A stretch of DNA of 64,000 nucleotides from Dama dama (taxonomy: Eukaryota > Chordata > Mammalia > Artiodactyla > Cervidae), in the NCBI RefSeq assembly GCF_033118175.1, contig NC_083692.1, forward strand, positions 91,926,501 to 91,990,500, read 5' to 3'. Shown piece after piece: positions 9,859 through 20,870 of the stretch (its first letter is position 1; each line of letters opens with the position of its first letter). Below the pieces are notes generated by a model. The model was not told the DNA's origin. It saw only the letters and a list, made by a program, of their open reading frames with translations, and did not search any database. A program made the position numbers and the translations under genes.

Positions 9859-12576
9859 GTTTGTGTACAATGCTAATTATGCAATAACTTCTAAAACATC
9901 CGTTCAGTTTAAAGTTAGATATGTGTCTTTCTCAATTTAGATATGTGTAATTGTATAAATAAAACTGTATAATTCGGAAGAAGGTTGACAACTAATTTAT
10001 AAATTTTCAATAATAAACATCTACAAATTTTAAATTTAAGGGAAATAAAATGTAGTCCCTTTCATATTTTCATATTGTAGAATTTGAGAGACTGGTTTAT
10101 AACTCTTTGTCATCATCATCATTAGTTCATGCTACACTCTGTACTCATGAAAATGACTTCATTTCTTACTTGTTTGCCCCTATTGGATTGTCTGGTTCTA
10201 GTTTAGACATTGTCCACTAGCTTCATGTATAGCTCAAAAAAATTGGTTTAAAATTGCCCTCCTCATGTTTGTGTAATTGTTAATGTTTTGTTGTATTTTT
10301 CAAATCCTATATGTGGATGGATGAGATGCTTCCCAGATAGACATGCTCCAAAAACATAAAAAAACTGCCTCATGCTTCCTAGGCTCTTTATGAGGAAAGA
10401 GTTAGTCCTGAAGACTTAGTGGTAGAGCACAGTAATAGAAAACCTTATATCAATATTACGCGTTTTACATTTCATCAGCAGTTTTTTCTTAACTAAAGTA
10501 TACCACATGCCACACAGTATTCCCAGAATTTTTGTCTACCCTCAGCTTTTGTAGGTGGCTTCCCAAGTGGCTCAGTGGTAAAGACTCCAGCCTGCCAGTG
10601 CAGGAGACACGGGTTCGATCCCTAGGTTGGGAAAATCCCCTGGAGGAGGGAGGGCATGGCAACCCACTCCAGTAGTCTTGCTTAGGTTGTGTGATAGATG
10701 GTAGCTTTTAAGGGTATAGGGTCCCAAAGAGTAGGACAGGACTGAGCAACTGAACACACACACACAGCTTTTATAGATTAAAGTTATTTTGTTGCTATAA
10801 TCATTCTTTACGCCTGTCCTAAATTTCTTTTTAGCTATATAGACATTGTATTTCTTTTTGACTATGTGATTTTATTCTGTTAACAGGAGTAGTAAATATA
10901 TTCATGCTTTATAATTTTGTAACTGGATTGCTATACTTTTGTGTTATATACTTTTTTAGAAAAAGTTCTTATAAAATTAGGATATATGCTCATTTTATAT
11001 TTGCATGGTAGAAAATACAGTATCTCAAGTTCTTAGCTAGTAATCTATGGCTATAGAATATTGCTTAAATGTGACTTGTAATTCATTTTTATAGATTTGC
11101 TTATTTATTTGTAAGTTTTTGTCTCTGTTCGCAGTTTTCCCTTATCCTGTTGTCATGTATAATCTGTGTAATCTGTTTGGATGTTCGCTTTCTACTTTCT
11201 GCTTCTGTCAGGTTACTGGAGTTGTAGGGAGTGAGTCTCAGGTAATTTTATGGCATTGTTTACCTATTTCAGAATATTGGTGATCCAGTCATTTCATTTA
11301 ATATTAGGATATTTAATAAGGTCCATTCTTTAGTCAGACTTTTAAATATATTCTTTTCTTTATGCATCTGTTTTTATCACTGTCTATACATGTACTTTAT
11401 TTCTGTGTTTATGTGTTATGTCCATAGATGTTACAGTTTCTTTATAACTTTTTTAAATAATAGAGAACTTTTCAAAGGACTCGTTTTTTGTGATTGAGGA
11501 AATTAGGTAATCAACTGGGAAATGATTTTAAATAACAATTGATTTTTCCTACAGGGAACTAAGACATTTGTTTATTTCTTCAACATTTAATCGTGTTTTG
11601 GGTACCATTTTCACCAGTTTCACGTGCCTTTTAGATAGTTTTTGGATTTTCTCCTCCATTTGTCATTTAGGCACCATTTAAATGCATATCCTTTTTTGCA
11701 TGTTAGATGAACAAGGTGTTAATTCTACGTTATGTGTTTGTCATTTGAGTTTGGGAATCTTTTTTTCTTAATTCCACTTGAAAATGAGATTTTAAATCCA
11801 TTTATAGTTTTGTACATAAATGTGCATATTTATTAAAAGTGCATCACTTTCTGTCTCTACACAGTAAAATCTTAGTTTTTGAATTAGAAAAATAATAACC
11901 AAAATGAAAATTTTTTAGGCCTGTAGTAAATAAGTGCTTAATTTCTAAAATTTGTATAAATATGTGGTTTACATTGTATTTTTAAAACTTTTTTTTCAAG
12001 AAAATCTTTCTCAAAAGTGTGATGTTTTATTTTATTGCAGATTATAAAGTCTTTATTAAAATGCTGCTCACTGTGGCTATTGTAGTTTTACCACCATTCA
12101 TATAACCTTTTTAAAGTAAAATGTTTATCAGTAGCATATTGCTCCCTTTTCTACACTTCTCCCAATTTTTAGGTTTAGTATCTCTGAAAAGGCAACCCTT
12201 TTTCATAGATTCATAGATGCTGCCGGTTAAATGAACTGAAACCTCCAAAAAGAGAGGTCTCATCATTTCTTTCAGCCTTGCACTTAAACTAATTGCTGTC
12301 TTTGGGTGACTGCTCCCCCACTATCTGTTTTGGAGTTACAAGCTACTGTGGCCACAGGTGAATGAACCTGACTTGAAAATGTGCCTGTACTACAGTCACA
12401 TCCTTTAAGTAAAAAAACAGAACTGAATTAAGTCAAAAGTTGGACTTGCTGTTGTGCCTACAGATGAGAAGATTATGTATTCTAGAATTTGATTTTGACA
12501 AAGCTTCATATTATAGGGATATTTTTCTTCGCTTGATAGTACCAGTGTATAAACTAATTGAGATAATGTTTTTTAG
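9859..12576 (+). other. Intron e-f, 2.7 kb
   Basis: One Bov-tA SINE lies at 10552-10766. The rest, including 10767-12180, is AT-rich without a family that I can name. 12180-12480 is unique-looking and less AT-rich, and lies about 100-400 bp before the next exon. Confidence 0.6.
10552..10766 (+). mobile_element. Bov-tA SINE
   Basis: The tRNA-derived head GCTTCCCAAGTGGCTCAGTG, B box GGTTCGATCCC and body AACCCACTCCAGTAGTCTTG are those of a ruminant Bov-tA. The tail ends in a short (CA)n. It is not a functional tRNA gene. Confidence 0.88.
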
Positions 12577-12709
12577 ACCTATGTGAAAAGCCAGGATAAA
12601 CAGTTTGCAGCAGCCACTATTCAAACAATAGGCAGATGTGCAACCAGCATCACAGAAGTCTCTGACACATGCCTCAACGGCCTGGTGTGTCTGCTGTCCA
12701 ACAGGGATG
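12577..12709 (+). CDS. AP3B1: AP3B1 exon f (trunk)
   Basis: A 133-nt exon encoding TYVKSQDKQFAAATIQTIG, RCATSITEVSDTCLNGLV and CLLSNRD plus one base (phase 1). It is helical trunk. Differences from human beta-3A are conservative (SIT for NIL, VSD for VTD). The acceptor follows a T-run (TTTTTTAG), and the donor GTGAGT is strong. Confidence 0.96.
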
Positions 12710-15008
12710 GTGAGTTGGCAGTTTCATTTCACTGGCAAATAATTTATCGTTTGAATATTCTTGGCATGATCTACAAATTGTAATTTTTTAGTATTGCCTT
12801 TGAGTTTTTTCTGTATGTCCATGATTATAATGAAGAGTAACATTTTATCTTTGAAATACACATATACACACACACAGGGTTTTTGTTGTTGTTTTAGTAA
12901 ATTAGATAATTAACTTACAAATAGAATTTTCTTGCCTGAACAGAACTAAGAAAATGTAATCTGGTTATTTTATTTCTTCACAGTTTAATCACCTGCATTT
13001 CACCCTTTCCACAAAGGTTCCATTTTACTGGTTTTTAATGGCATTATAAGGCATGTATAATATTGGTTCACCTGCAGAGGGTGCTAAAAGCAGGCAAATG
13101 ACTTTACAACATGCGTCGTTAAAAAGGCTAGATCAAAAAAGTATGTTAAACTTGTAATTTCAAGGTTTTTATTCCCAGAAGTTAACTTAATAATTTTATA
13201 GTCAAGATTAATTAAATGTAAAAGTCATCAATTTGGAACACCTTCATGTTTTTAAGCCAGTCAGTGTCTAAACATCATGTAGAACTGGATAGGTAATATC
13301 CAGTAAAATGCACAGCCTAGAGTTCATTCTTTCTATGGGAAAAATATCAGTTATTTCTATGATATGGCTTTAAAATAAATGAAACCTTTTGGAGGAAAAA
13401 AAAAGAATTCCACTCTCACCTTTAGGAGTATTCATTTATTTAATTAAAGAGATTAAAACAAGGGTTTCTTTTTAGGAAACATAATTTTCTGTGTAAAATT
13501 ATTGAAATTTTTTGTGGAATTCTAAATATTATGTCTTATCTAGACACAGGCATGTATGACATAGCAGCCGTAAGGTGAAAGATAGCAAAATTGATTATTT
13601 TTTATATTTTATTTGAAAAATAGCTTTTTATTACAAATATTACTCCTAATTATCTTTTCGCACATGTAGATCGCTTTTGAAAGCTGTAACATTGTTGTAA
13701 GTACTTCTAATGAAAAAAAACTTTTTGAAACGAAATTTGTCCCCAAATAAGAGTGATCTTTATAATCAACATAAAATTATAACTGTTAACCTGTCAATTC
13801 AAGATATTATAATGGAGAGAACATTTTTCTGTGTGTAGTATTGTAACTCCAAATAAGTGGCAAAAAAAAATTATCAAGGAAATAGATTTTTTTAAAACAC
13901 TGACTGTAGAAGGTAATTACAGAGGATAGGATGCTAAATGTCATTCATTTTATCTATTTCTACTTTTAATAATAGCATCCTCTTTGTGTCTATTTCTGTC
14001 ACACTTTAAATTGTGAGTTTAAAAATATGCCTTCATTTTCCTGTGTCTTTGATAATGACTTCCTATTTGATCAAACAAGACACACTTCACTTTGATTGCA
14101 TATAAAAAGCACACAAATCAGAACACTGGCTAGTTCTTTCAAATATAAAATGTATTCAGGGTTTTTCAATTTTGTATTTTTACTCTTTTTTTCTCATGTG
14201 AAATTTTCAAGCTGGATATTAAAGCAGATGTTTCTACTTCAGCTTTCTAGCACATTGATTGCTAAAAAAATATTTTTTATTCACTTCATTATAAAAAGAT
14301 GAATATTCTGTACCCTTGTAGTACTTCTAAGGGAAGACTGGATCATTTTATAATTAGACAGTGGGAGGAGACTAATTTATAATCATTCTTGAAGGTAGAT
14401 CTACTAATTTAAGCTGATATTTTAATGTTTAGACTTTTGTTTGTGGTGAATCAAAACTCTGTTTATAACCATGGACTTTTTTTTCTGCTGTGAATATTAA
14501 GAAACTTAAATTGTATTTTTCAGGTTCTGATTGCATAGTTATCATTAGCCTGGTTCTTCAGCTCTTTATTGTATGTGCTGCACTTCTGTAGTTTGGAAAT
14601 CTGGCTCAGTAACAAGAAAGAAACCAATAAAATTTTTATTTATAATGGCCAATTGTTATAACAGAACCTCTTTGTCTTTCTGTTGAAAGGTCTGCTTTTA
14701 GGAATAAGTGCTGTGAATGAGGCCTCGGATTCTTTAAAATCTGTAAGACCTTTGGGACCTCTAAGGAACTCTGCCTCTTTGATTTTATATTGTGAATACC
14801 TCATCATCTCTTTAGATACTGTATCTTGCAACTTAAGGGACAGCATTGAGGCTACATTGTTTTTACATATATTTAATATATTCTTCTTGGACCTGTAGGG
14901 GTTTGGGGATTTTTTTTGTCGTTGCTGTTGACTTCTTCCTTCTTGTCAGGGACAGGACTTCTAGGCAGACTTGAAGGTTGTCCTAAAATAGCCCATTATC
15001 ACTATCTT

Positions 15009-15550
15009 AAGATTCACTGAGCCCTTCTGCGCGCACATGGCCTTCCCACCCCGCGCAGGTGGCGCTTGCCGAGGGCCCGGAGGACCTGCTGGGGTCCCGC
15101 CGGGGTGTTAGTCCTGACTGCGTGACCTTAAAATGGTTCCTTAACCTTCCCGTCGAGAAGAAAAACTACCATGTCCACTGCTTTGGCAAAACCTCAGATG
15201 CGTGGCCTCCTGGCCAAACGTCTGCGATTTCATATTGTTGGAGCACTCATGGTCTCCCTGGGGTTTGCAGCTTTCTATAAGTTTGCTGTGGCTGAACGAA
15301 GAAAGAAGGCATATGCAGATTTCTACAGAAATTATGATTCCATGAAAGATTTTGAGGAGATGAGGAAGGCTGGTATTTTTCAGAGTGCAAAGTGATTTGG
15401 ATTATAAAGAATTTCTTGGGTTGAGTTCCATGGAAGTTTGTCACTTTCCTGTGTTCCTGAACTATGAAACTATGACTATCTGGGGTGAGAAATAGTCTCT
15501 CAATAAATAAACAACAAATACTGTGGGAAAAAAAAAAAAAGATTCACTGA
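15009..15550 (+). mobile_element. L1-mobilised retrocopy of COX6C mRNA with target-site duplication
   Basis: An intronless cDNA copy lies between direct repeats AAGATTCACTGA at 15009-15020 and 15539-15550 (the first two A are shared with the tail). It contains a CpG-rich 5' leader of about 150 nt, the full coding region, a short 3' UTR with AATAAA at 15502-15507 and a 13-A tail at 15528-15540. These are the hallmarks of L1-mediated retroposition of a processed mRNA. It lies in the same orientation as AP3B1. The leader contains a 24-codon upstream ORF (15037-15111). Confidence 0.93.
15171..15395 (+). CDS. COX6C: COX6C-like retrocopy, intact 74-aa frame
   Basis: The frame encodes a 74-residue protein of the usual length for cytochrome c oxidase subunit 6C, the small single-helix inner-membrane subunit of respiratory complex IV. 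It starts MSTALAKPQMRGLLAKRLRF, has one predicted membrane helix at about residues 21-38 (IVGALMVSLGFAAFYKF), then the conserved basic matrix-side stretch RRKKAYADFYRNYDSMKDF and the C-end EEMRKAGIFQSAK. Compared with the bovine parent as I recall it, only a few conservative changes are present and no stop or frameshift. It has no introns and a poly(A) tail, so it is a retrocopy; expression is unknown. It could be a young processed pseudogene that has not decayed, or an expressed retrogene. It has no promoter that I can demonstrate beyond its copied leader. Confidence 0.85.
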   Translation: MSTALAKPQMRGLLAKRLRFHIVGALMVSLGFAAFYKFAVAERRKKAYADFYRNYDSMKDFEEMRKAGIFQSAK

Positions 15551-15789
15551 TAAACAGATTTCTTAAAGACCTTAGGGAGAAATCTGCATTTTCAGTTGAC
15601 TTAACTTAGAATAATTTAACTCCTAGTTGATTTTCTTTCACAAATTTTGCTAGTCTGAAAAACTTTTTTACCATCTACTGTAAACTGAAAGAATTAGAGC
15701 AAAAGACTATTTTAAAATTTTGTTCATATAATGTAATAAGCATTTGTTGAAAATTTGAATCAGTTGAGGTATTTAGTAAATGTAGAATA

Positions 15790-15885
15790 GATGAATAAGG
15801 TATTCACCAGCCTATAAAAAGTTCCTGCCTTTAAGGAGCTCATATTCTAACAGAGGGACACAATAATATAAAACAGTGTACTATA
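15790..15885 (-). repeat. L2 3' fragment, antisense
   Basis: AAGGAGCTCATATTCTAACAG and the following GGGACACAATAATATA match the reverse complement of the L2 3' region (gaatgtaagctcc...). Confidence 0.5.
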
Positions 15886-15925
15886 GTCTTCCTATCTATT
15901 GAACACTTACTTAGCTGCTAGCTAT

Positions 15926-16078
15926 CTGCTCTCATGCAGAACTAGACTACCTATGTTTGAATGCTAATGTTGTCTTGAATAAATTACCTGATCTCTTTGT
16001 GCTTCAGATTCCTCATTCGTAAAATGAAGATAATAGTAGGCTGTACTAATCTTGAGAACCTTAAGTGAAATAAACCAG
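15926..16078 (+). repeat. MIR SINE
   Basis: The order is MIR-like: a GCTCTCATGCAGAACTAGAC start, TTGAATAAATTACCTGATC core, then CTTCAGATTCCTCATTCGTA and AAATGAAGATAATAGTAGG. Confidence 0.65.
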
Positions 16079-16362
16079 TCACAGAAAGATATATACTGAA
16101 TGTTTCTACTTGTATGAGGTATTAGAATAATCAAATTCATATAATTCAAGAGTAGAAAAGTACTTGCCAGGGGCTGGAAGAAAAGGAAAGTGGGCAGCTA
16201 CTAATCAGTGAGCATCACGTTTTACTTAGCAAGGTGAGTAAGCTCTGGAGATCTGTGTAACACTGTACCTGTAGGCAACAGTAGTGTATCATGCTTAAAA
16301 ATTGGTTAGATGGTAAATCCCCTGTTAAGTGTTCTAACTAAAATAATTCTTTTTTTTAAATA
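16079..16362 (+). mobile_element. Old L1 3' UTR fragment
   Basis: ACAGAAAGATATATACTGAA, then GTACTTGCCAGGGGCTGGAAG, then AATTGGTTAGATGGTAAAT and a terminal T/A-rich tail follow the layout of L1MA-type 3' UTRs. Confidence 0.6.
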
Positions 16363-16558
16363 GTAGGCTGTAATTCTTAGAGTCAGTACAGTTAAGTTCT
16401 GTTGAGGACAAGGAGAAAGCTTGGAAAGGCCCAGAACACAAGTTCATTTTGTATTTGTAGTGAAGTGCTGAGGTCCTTGAAACCCAGGAGGTAGCATAAA
16501 GGAAAAGTAGGGTGGAATTACCCAAAGGGAATGGGAAGGCACCCAGGTTAGGTAAATA

Positions 16559-16605
16559 GCACCCACCCCCCCACCACCCCCCCCCGCCACCACCACCATC
16601 CCACG
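16559..16605 (-). repeat. C-rich low-complexity tract (G4-capable on minus strand)
   Basis: C runs of 3, 7 and 9 separated by single A or G residues, then a CCACCACCACC tract, give on the minus strand several G runs with very short loops. Confidence 0.75.
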
Positions 16606-17003
16606 AGATGCTCAGGTCCTGATGCCTGGAACGTGTGAATATGTTATGTAATGTGGCAAAAGGAACTTTACAGATGTGATTAAGATTCTTGAGATGGAGA
16701 GATTTTTCATCCAATAATCTGGGACCTAATGTAACCAAATGTCAGAAGCAGAGATTAGAATGATGTCTTTGCTGGAAGGGGGCTTGAACCAAGGAATGTG
16801 GGCAGCCTCTAAAATTTGGAAAAGGCAAAGAATGGATTTCCCCTTAGAACCTCCACAGAGAACTTAGCCCTGTTGACACCTTGGTTTTAGCTCCATAAGA
16901 CTTATGTTAAATTCTGGCTTCAGAAGTGTAAAATGATAAGCTCATGTTGCTATCAGCCACCAAGTTTGTGGTAATCCATAACAATAATGATCGGAAAATA
17001 AGG
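16606..17003 (+). mobile_element. MaLR/MLT-type LTR-like ancient repeat
   Basis: The segments TTTACAGATGTGATTAAGAT, TCTTGAGATGGAGAGATTTT, CTTGAACCAAGGAATGTGGG and CACCAAGTTTGTGGTAATCC occur in the order typical of old MaLR-type LTRs. The exact subfamily is uncertain. Confidence 0.5.
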
Positions 17004-17221
17004 TGGCACCAAAGGGTAAATAATGCCAAATTTTATTTCACCTATAGTTAGGGTTAGTCAACCTTGCCTGTACATGTGAAAAATTAAAAATATACAACTT
17101 AACAACAACAGAAAAAACCTGGACTAATTTTGCAATAATATATTTTATAAAGATTTTTATACTATTGATTCTTCAAAGCCATTACTTTGCATAGTAATTT
17201 CTTACATAACCACTTAATGTT

Positions 17222-17300
17222 TACTAGCAGAAGGTAAGTTTGATGAGGGCAGAGTGTCTTTCTGATTTGTCTTTGTTTTCCTCATAGCTCCAAGAGGTGG
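17222..17300 (+). repeat. L2 3' fragment
   Basis: AGGTAAGTTTGATGAGGGCAG then TTGTCTTTGTTTTCCTCATAG parallels the L2 3' text (ctccatgagggcaggga...ttgtctgt). Confidence 0.45.
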
Positions 17301-17329
17301 TCTTTATAAAAGCAACACCTGCTCATAGT

Positions 17330-17470
17330 CACATAGAACATTAGAGATAAAATGGTAGATTCTGGTTCTGAGTTTGAATTCTCCAGTGTATCTTTCTTTC
17401 TTCATCTTTAAAATGATGATAATAAGGTGCCTACCATAAGTTATTATGACAATTAAAAGAAATACATCAT
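17330..17470 (+). repeat. MIR SINE fragment
   Basis: TTCTTCATCTTTAAAATGATG followed by ATAATAAGGTGCCTACCATA is the MIR pattern (cctcatctgtaaaatggggataat...cctacc). Confidence 0.6.
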
Positions 17471-17475
17471 TTCTT

Positions 17476-17696
17476 AAACTAAAACATTGGGCTTCCCTGG
17501 TGGCTCAGTGGTAAGGAACCTGCCTGCCAATGCAAGAAATCAGATTAGATCTCTGGAGAAGGAAATGGCAACCCACTCCAGTCTTCTTGCCTGGGAAGTC
17601 CCATGGACAGAGGAGCCTGGCAGGCTACAGTCCATGGGGTCGCAAAAGAGTCAGACATGACTTAGCAACTAAACAACAACGGCAGCAAACTAAAAC
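17476..17696 (+). mobile_element. Bov-tA SINE with target-site duplication
   Basis: The SINE body is at 17486-17686 (head GGCTTCCCTGGTGGCTCAGTG, right half CCTGGCAGGCTACAGTCCATG), flanked by AAACTAAAAC at 17476-17485 and 17687-17696. Part of the tRNA head including the B box is degraded. Confidence 0.9.
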
Positions 17697-17810
17697 CTTA
17701 TGAAGTAATGGTATATCATTCCCATGAAGAAATATATGTATAATATGAAATACATACTGTAATAATAATTAGAATGATAGAAAATTTTCCTTGTATTTTT
17801 AAAGGGAGCT

Positions 17811-18106
17811 AGATAAGAAAATCGGAGAAGGCAGTGACAACCCACTCTGGTACTCTTGCCTGGAAATTCACATGGACCGGGAGCCTGGTAGGCTGCAGTC
17901 CATGGGGTCGCTAAGAGTCGGACACGACTGATTGACTTCACTTTCACTTTTCATTTTCATGCATTGGAGAAGGAAATAGCAACCCACTCCAGTGTTCTTG
18001 CCTCGAGAATCCCAGGGATGGGGGAGCCTGGTGCACTGCTGTCTGTGGGGTCACACAGAGTCGGACACGACTGAAGCGACTTAGCAGCAGCAGCAGATAA
18101 GAAAAT
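17811..18106 (+). mobile_element. Bov-A2 dimeric SINE with target-site duplication
   Basis: Two Bov-A units are fused head to tail (each with a CCCACTC...CTCTTGCCT/GTTCTTGCCT and a GAGTCGGACACGACTGA block), joined by the TTCACTTTTCATTTTCATGC linker and ended by a short (CAG)n. The insert 17823-18094 is flanked by AGATAAGAAAAT at 17811-17822 and 18095-18106. This is the common ruminant Bov-A2 layout. Confidence 0.93.
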
Positions 18107-18944
18107 ATATTTCAGAGAAAATGAGTAACAGAACCCAAGTCATGGCATATTTTCAGGATAATATTAAAATAAACCTTTATAGTGTATACCAGGGAATCTC
18201 TAATATCCATGAATCCCAGCTGATAAAAAAAAGCCAGAATAATAAGGAAAGGCAGTGTTGGTGTCTTTCTTTGGTGTTGGTAACATTAGTAATTGTTTAT
18301 GTAAGATTCATCCCATAAAGCCAGGTGCTCTGACTGGTTTATTGTGTTTCACTGCTGGTGCCACCAAAGACATAACTCTGGACCACTAATTAGTCTATAA
18401 TAATGCAATCTCAGAATCCCAATTTGAGGGTCTGCTTTCTGGAGCCACTCCTAGTACCAGTTACTGTTTTAGTTAAGGCCCCGGCAAGAAACGGATGGTG
18501 CACTTTAAAGAGATGATTGAAAAGAGTTTAATGAAGGAACTGTTTATTAATTGTGGGTGGGATTAAGGGAGACCAACAAGATGTACTGTAATACCCTGGG
18601 GCTAGCCGGCTGGCAGAGATGGGAAGCCTTTGCCATATCTAGAACTAAAGGGAAAGGGCTTGAGGATTGGGAGCAGTTATCAGACCCCGAAGGAGAGAGC
18701 CACTCTCAGGAACTGAAACCTTCAATGGAGAAGTGCTAGCACTGCCAGGGAGATCTGGCAGGAAAGGGATCCGGGTTGTGACTGTTCTCTCTTGTTTTAG
18801 TTTTTGCCTAATCATTTAAGAAATGTAGAATGTTTTGCTAAATTAAATTTACATTTTACTAAGAATATTATGTTTGAATTGAGTTTGAATTGAATTGAAA
18901 TTCATATTTAAATACGAATAATCTGATTTTTTTTTTTTCCCCAG

Positions 18945-19054
18945 AAATAGTTGTTGCTGAAAGTGTGGTTGTTATTAAGAAATTGCTGCAAATGCAACCC
19001 ATACAACATGGTGAAATTATCAAACATATGGCCAAACTCTTGGATAGTATCACT
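18945..19054 (+). CDS. AP3B1: AP3B1 exon g (trunk)
   Basis: A 110-nt exon. Its first two bases complete Glu from exon f, then IVVAESVVVIKKLLQMQPI, QHGEIIKHMAKLLDSIT, ending in phase 0. It is trunk solenoid and nearly identical to human beta-3A (QPI for QPA). The acceptor has a strong T-run plus CCCCAG; the donor GTGAGT is strong. Confidence 0.97.
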
Positions 19055-19494
19055 GTGAGTACCAGTTAAGAGGTCTTTGCTTTCAGTACCAGTTGAACTG
19101 AATTGTATTTAGTAAATTATGGTTTTGTTAAAATAAATAGACTTACTGAAGTATAATGAATAAGAGAGCTGCACAGTCTGGATTCTTGTTCTGAGATTCT
19201 GCCCTGTTGTGGAAGGAAATCACAAATCTGAAAGAGAGAAAGGTTACAATAAATATTGCACATTGGATTGGAATTGGACATGTCAGTGTGAACTGCATTT
19301 GTTTTTATGTAGAGAGCTAGGTGTGTTGGAGTACATATGTGCAGGTATGTGTCTGCACACATTTGTATGTACATGTGAATGCATTTATGAGTATACAAAG
19401 ATATGTTTCTTATGTGGCCTTTAAGAGGACCTCCGTGTGATGATAACCCCAGTAACAGCACACCTAGTGCCCAGATCCTGTTTGTTTTCTTTTG

Positions 19495-19815
19495 TTTTAA
19501 TTGAGATATAATTTCATAGCATGAAAATCACCCTTTTAAATCTTGAATCAGTGACTTTTGGTGTATTCACCAGGTTGTGCAATTACAGAACCTTTTCATC
19601 ATCCCTAAAATCAAGTCCCTAAGCCAAGGTTCCTGATCCTCCCCGTACTTCAGCCCCTAACAACCACTAATGTACTTTCTGTCTCTGTGAATTTGCTTTT
19701 TCTGGACATTTCATACAGTTGGAATCATGTGATACATGGCCTTTTGTGTCTGGCTTTTTTCACTTTAGAATGTTTTCAAGGTTCATGCATATTGTACAAA
19801 GTAGTACCACATCCC
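19495..19815 (-). mobile_element. Old L1 3' UTR, antisense
   Basis: AATTGAGATATAATTTCATAG, CCAGGTTGTGCAATTACAGAAC, CTAACAACCACTAATGTACTT, TCTGGACATTTCATACAGTTG and GTTTTCAAGGTTCATGCATAT are a classic antisense L1M 3' UTR series. Confidence 0.85.
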
Positions 19816-20217
19816 CCCTTTGGGAAGACTTTGGTTTTTAAATTCCATTTAGCATTTAAAGAAACCAGGACTCCTTAGAGAAATGGCTGATTTTAGAGCT
19901 GGGCCACGAAAAGAACATCTTGTTGGGCCATAAAAACATGGCTCTGCTCACGGAATGGTAAAGATGTCAGAATTTAAAAGAGTTCCCATTGGCTAATTTG
20001 AGCAACAAAATAAATGTTGGTAAAAGGATTGTAGTGTATAGAACAGGGTAAGAATCTCTGAATCCAAACTGGAATGGATGGATGAATGAATGAATAAGGA
20101 AGAGGAAAGGAAAGATCTTTTGTTATATTCTTATCATAGTTCTTTTTCTTCATATCTGCTCTTATTGTTGGTTGATAATCAAAGTCAGGACTTCTTACAA
20201 AGACTGTGTATGAGAGA

Positions 20218-20440
20218 TTAAGAGACTGGATTTGAAAATCACATGACTTGGGTTCAGATTTAGTCTCTGCCGTTTACTAGCTTTGTGATCTTAAGTAATA
20301 TTTGACTTCTCCTTGCTCCAGTTTTCTTTTCTGTAAAATTGAAGCACATGTACTAATGACTTTATAGATCTGATGTGAGGAATAAATGAGTCAACATAAA
20401 TGAAACACTGAGAATAGTGCTTAGTGTAAACTTTTATTAT
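20218..20440 (+). repeat. MIR SINE
   Basis: CATGACTTGGGTTCAGATTTA, CTCTGCCGTTTACTAGCTTT, GTGATCTTAAGTAATATTTG and TTTCTTTTCTGTAAAATTGAA follow the MIR consensus order along its near-full length. Confidence 0.75.
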
Positions 20441-20499
20441 GATCATGGCTGTTGAATTCAAGAAGCATCCTGTTGCTCTTTCTGTTTTGGTCATTTATT

Positions 20500-20870
20500 T
20501 AACATAACTCCTGTAGTGTTAATAATACGTCAGGCACTATTCTAAGCACCCTAAAAATATAAATCATTAATTTTAAATTATTACAACTCTGGAAAGTAGG
20601 CTCTATTCTATTTTACATAAAAGAAAATGGAAGCAGGATTATTAAACCTTTCTTACAAATATAGAGCAACATAGAGCAACTTAATTCATTTCAGTAAAAG
20701 TTGTTTATGAAAATCCAAAACGGCAAAAGAAAAATATAAAATGTTACAATAAAAAATTTTTAGTAAAATAGTTTTTAAAAAAGGAAACTGAGGCAAAGAT
20801 AGGTTAGGTAACATGATTAAGGTCATATAGTTAGTAGGTCTGCTTTCTTAACCAGTACATTATTCTGTAT
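20500..20870 (-). repeat. MIR SINE, antisense, interrupted
   Basis: GTCAGGCACTATTCTAAGCA starts a reverse-complement MIR that runs to about 20640. An A-rich insertion follows. The MIR resumes at about 20775 with AAGGAAACTGAGGCAAAGAT, GGTTAGGTAACATGATTAAGG and ATAGTTAGTAGGTC. Confidence 0.7.

Larger units (their letters stand above)
12710..18944 (+). other. Intron f-g, 6.2 kb
   Basis: 12710-15008 is AT-rich with only a short CA run near 12863-12878 and no identified transposon. The COX6C retrocopy follows, then a dense group of L2, MIR, L1, MaLR and SINE pieces from 15.8 to 18.1 kb. 18300-18800 is a GC-richer block, possibly an old LTR or DNA element, that I could not classify. Confidence 0.55.

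Noticed and set aside
10552..10640. tRNA-like A/B boxes in SINE heads (also 27322, 43613, 45323, 51450)
   Set aside because: These are tRNA-derived SINE heads without a complete cloverleaf and are followed by SINE bodies, so I do not call tRNA genes.
15059..15280. 73-codon ORF overlapping the COX6C frame
   Set aside because: It is a frame shadow covering the 5' leader and an out-of-frame reading of the COX6C retrocopy.
16334..16738. 134-codon minus-strand ORF with a Gly-rich run
   Set aside because: The Gly run is the translation of the C-rich tract at 16559-16605, and the rest is L1/LTR sequence.
17823..18094. Direct repeat of about 130 bp that might look like an array
   Set aside because: It is the normal dimer structure of Bov-A2 with its own target-site duplication, not a CRISPR or satellite array.
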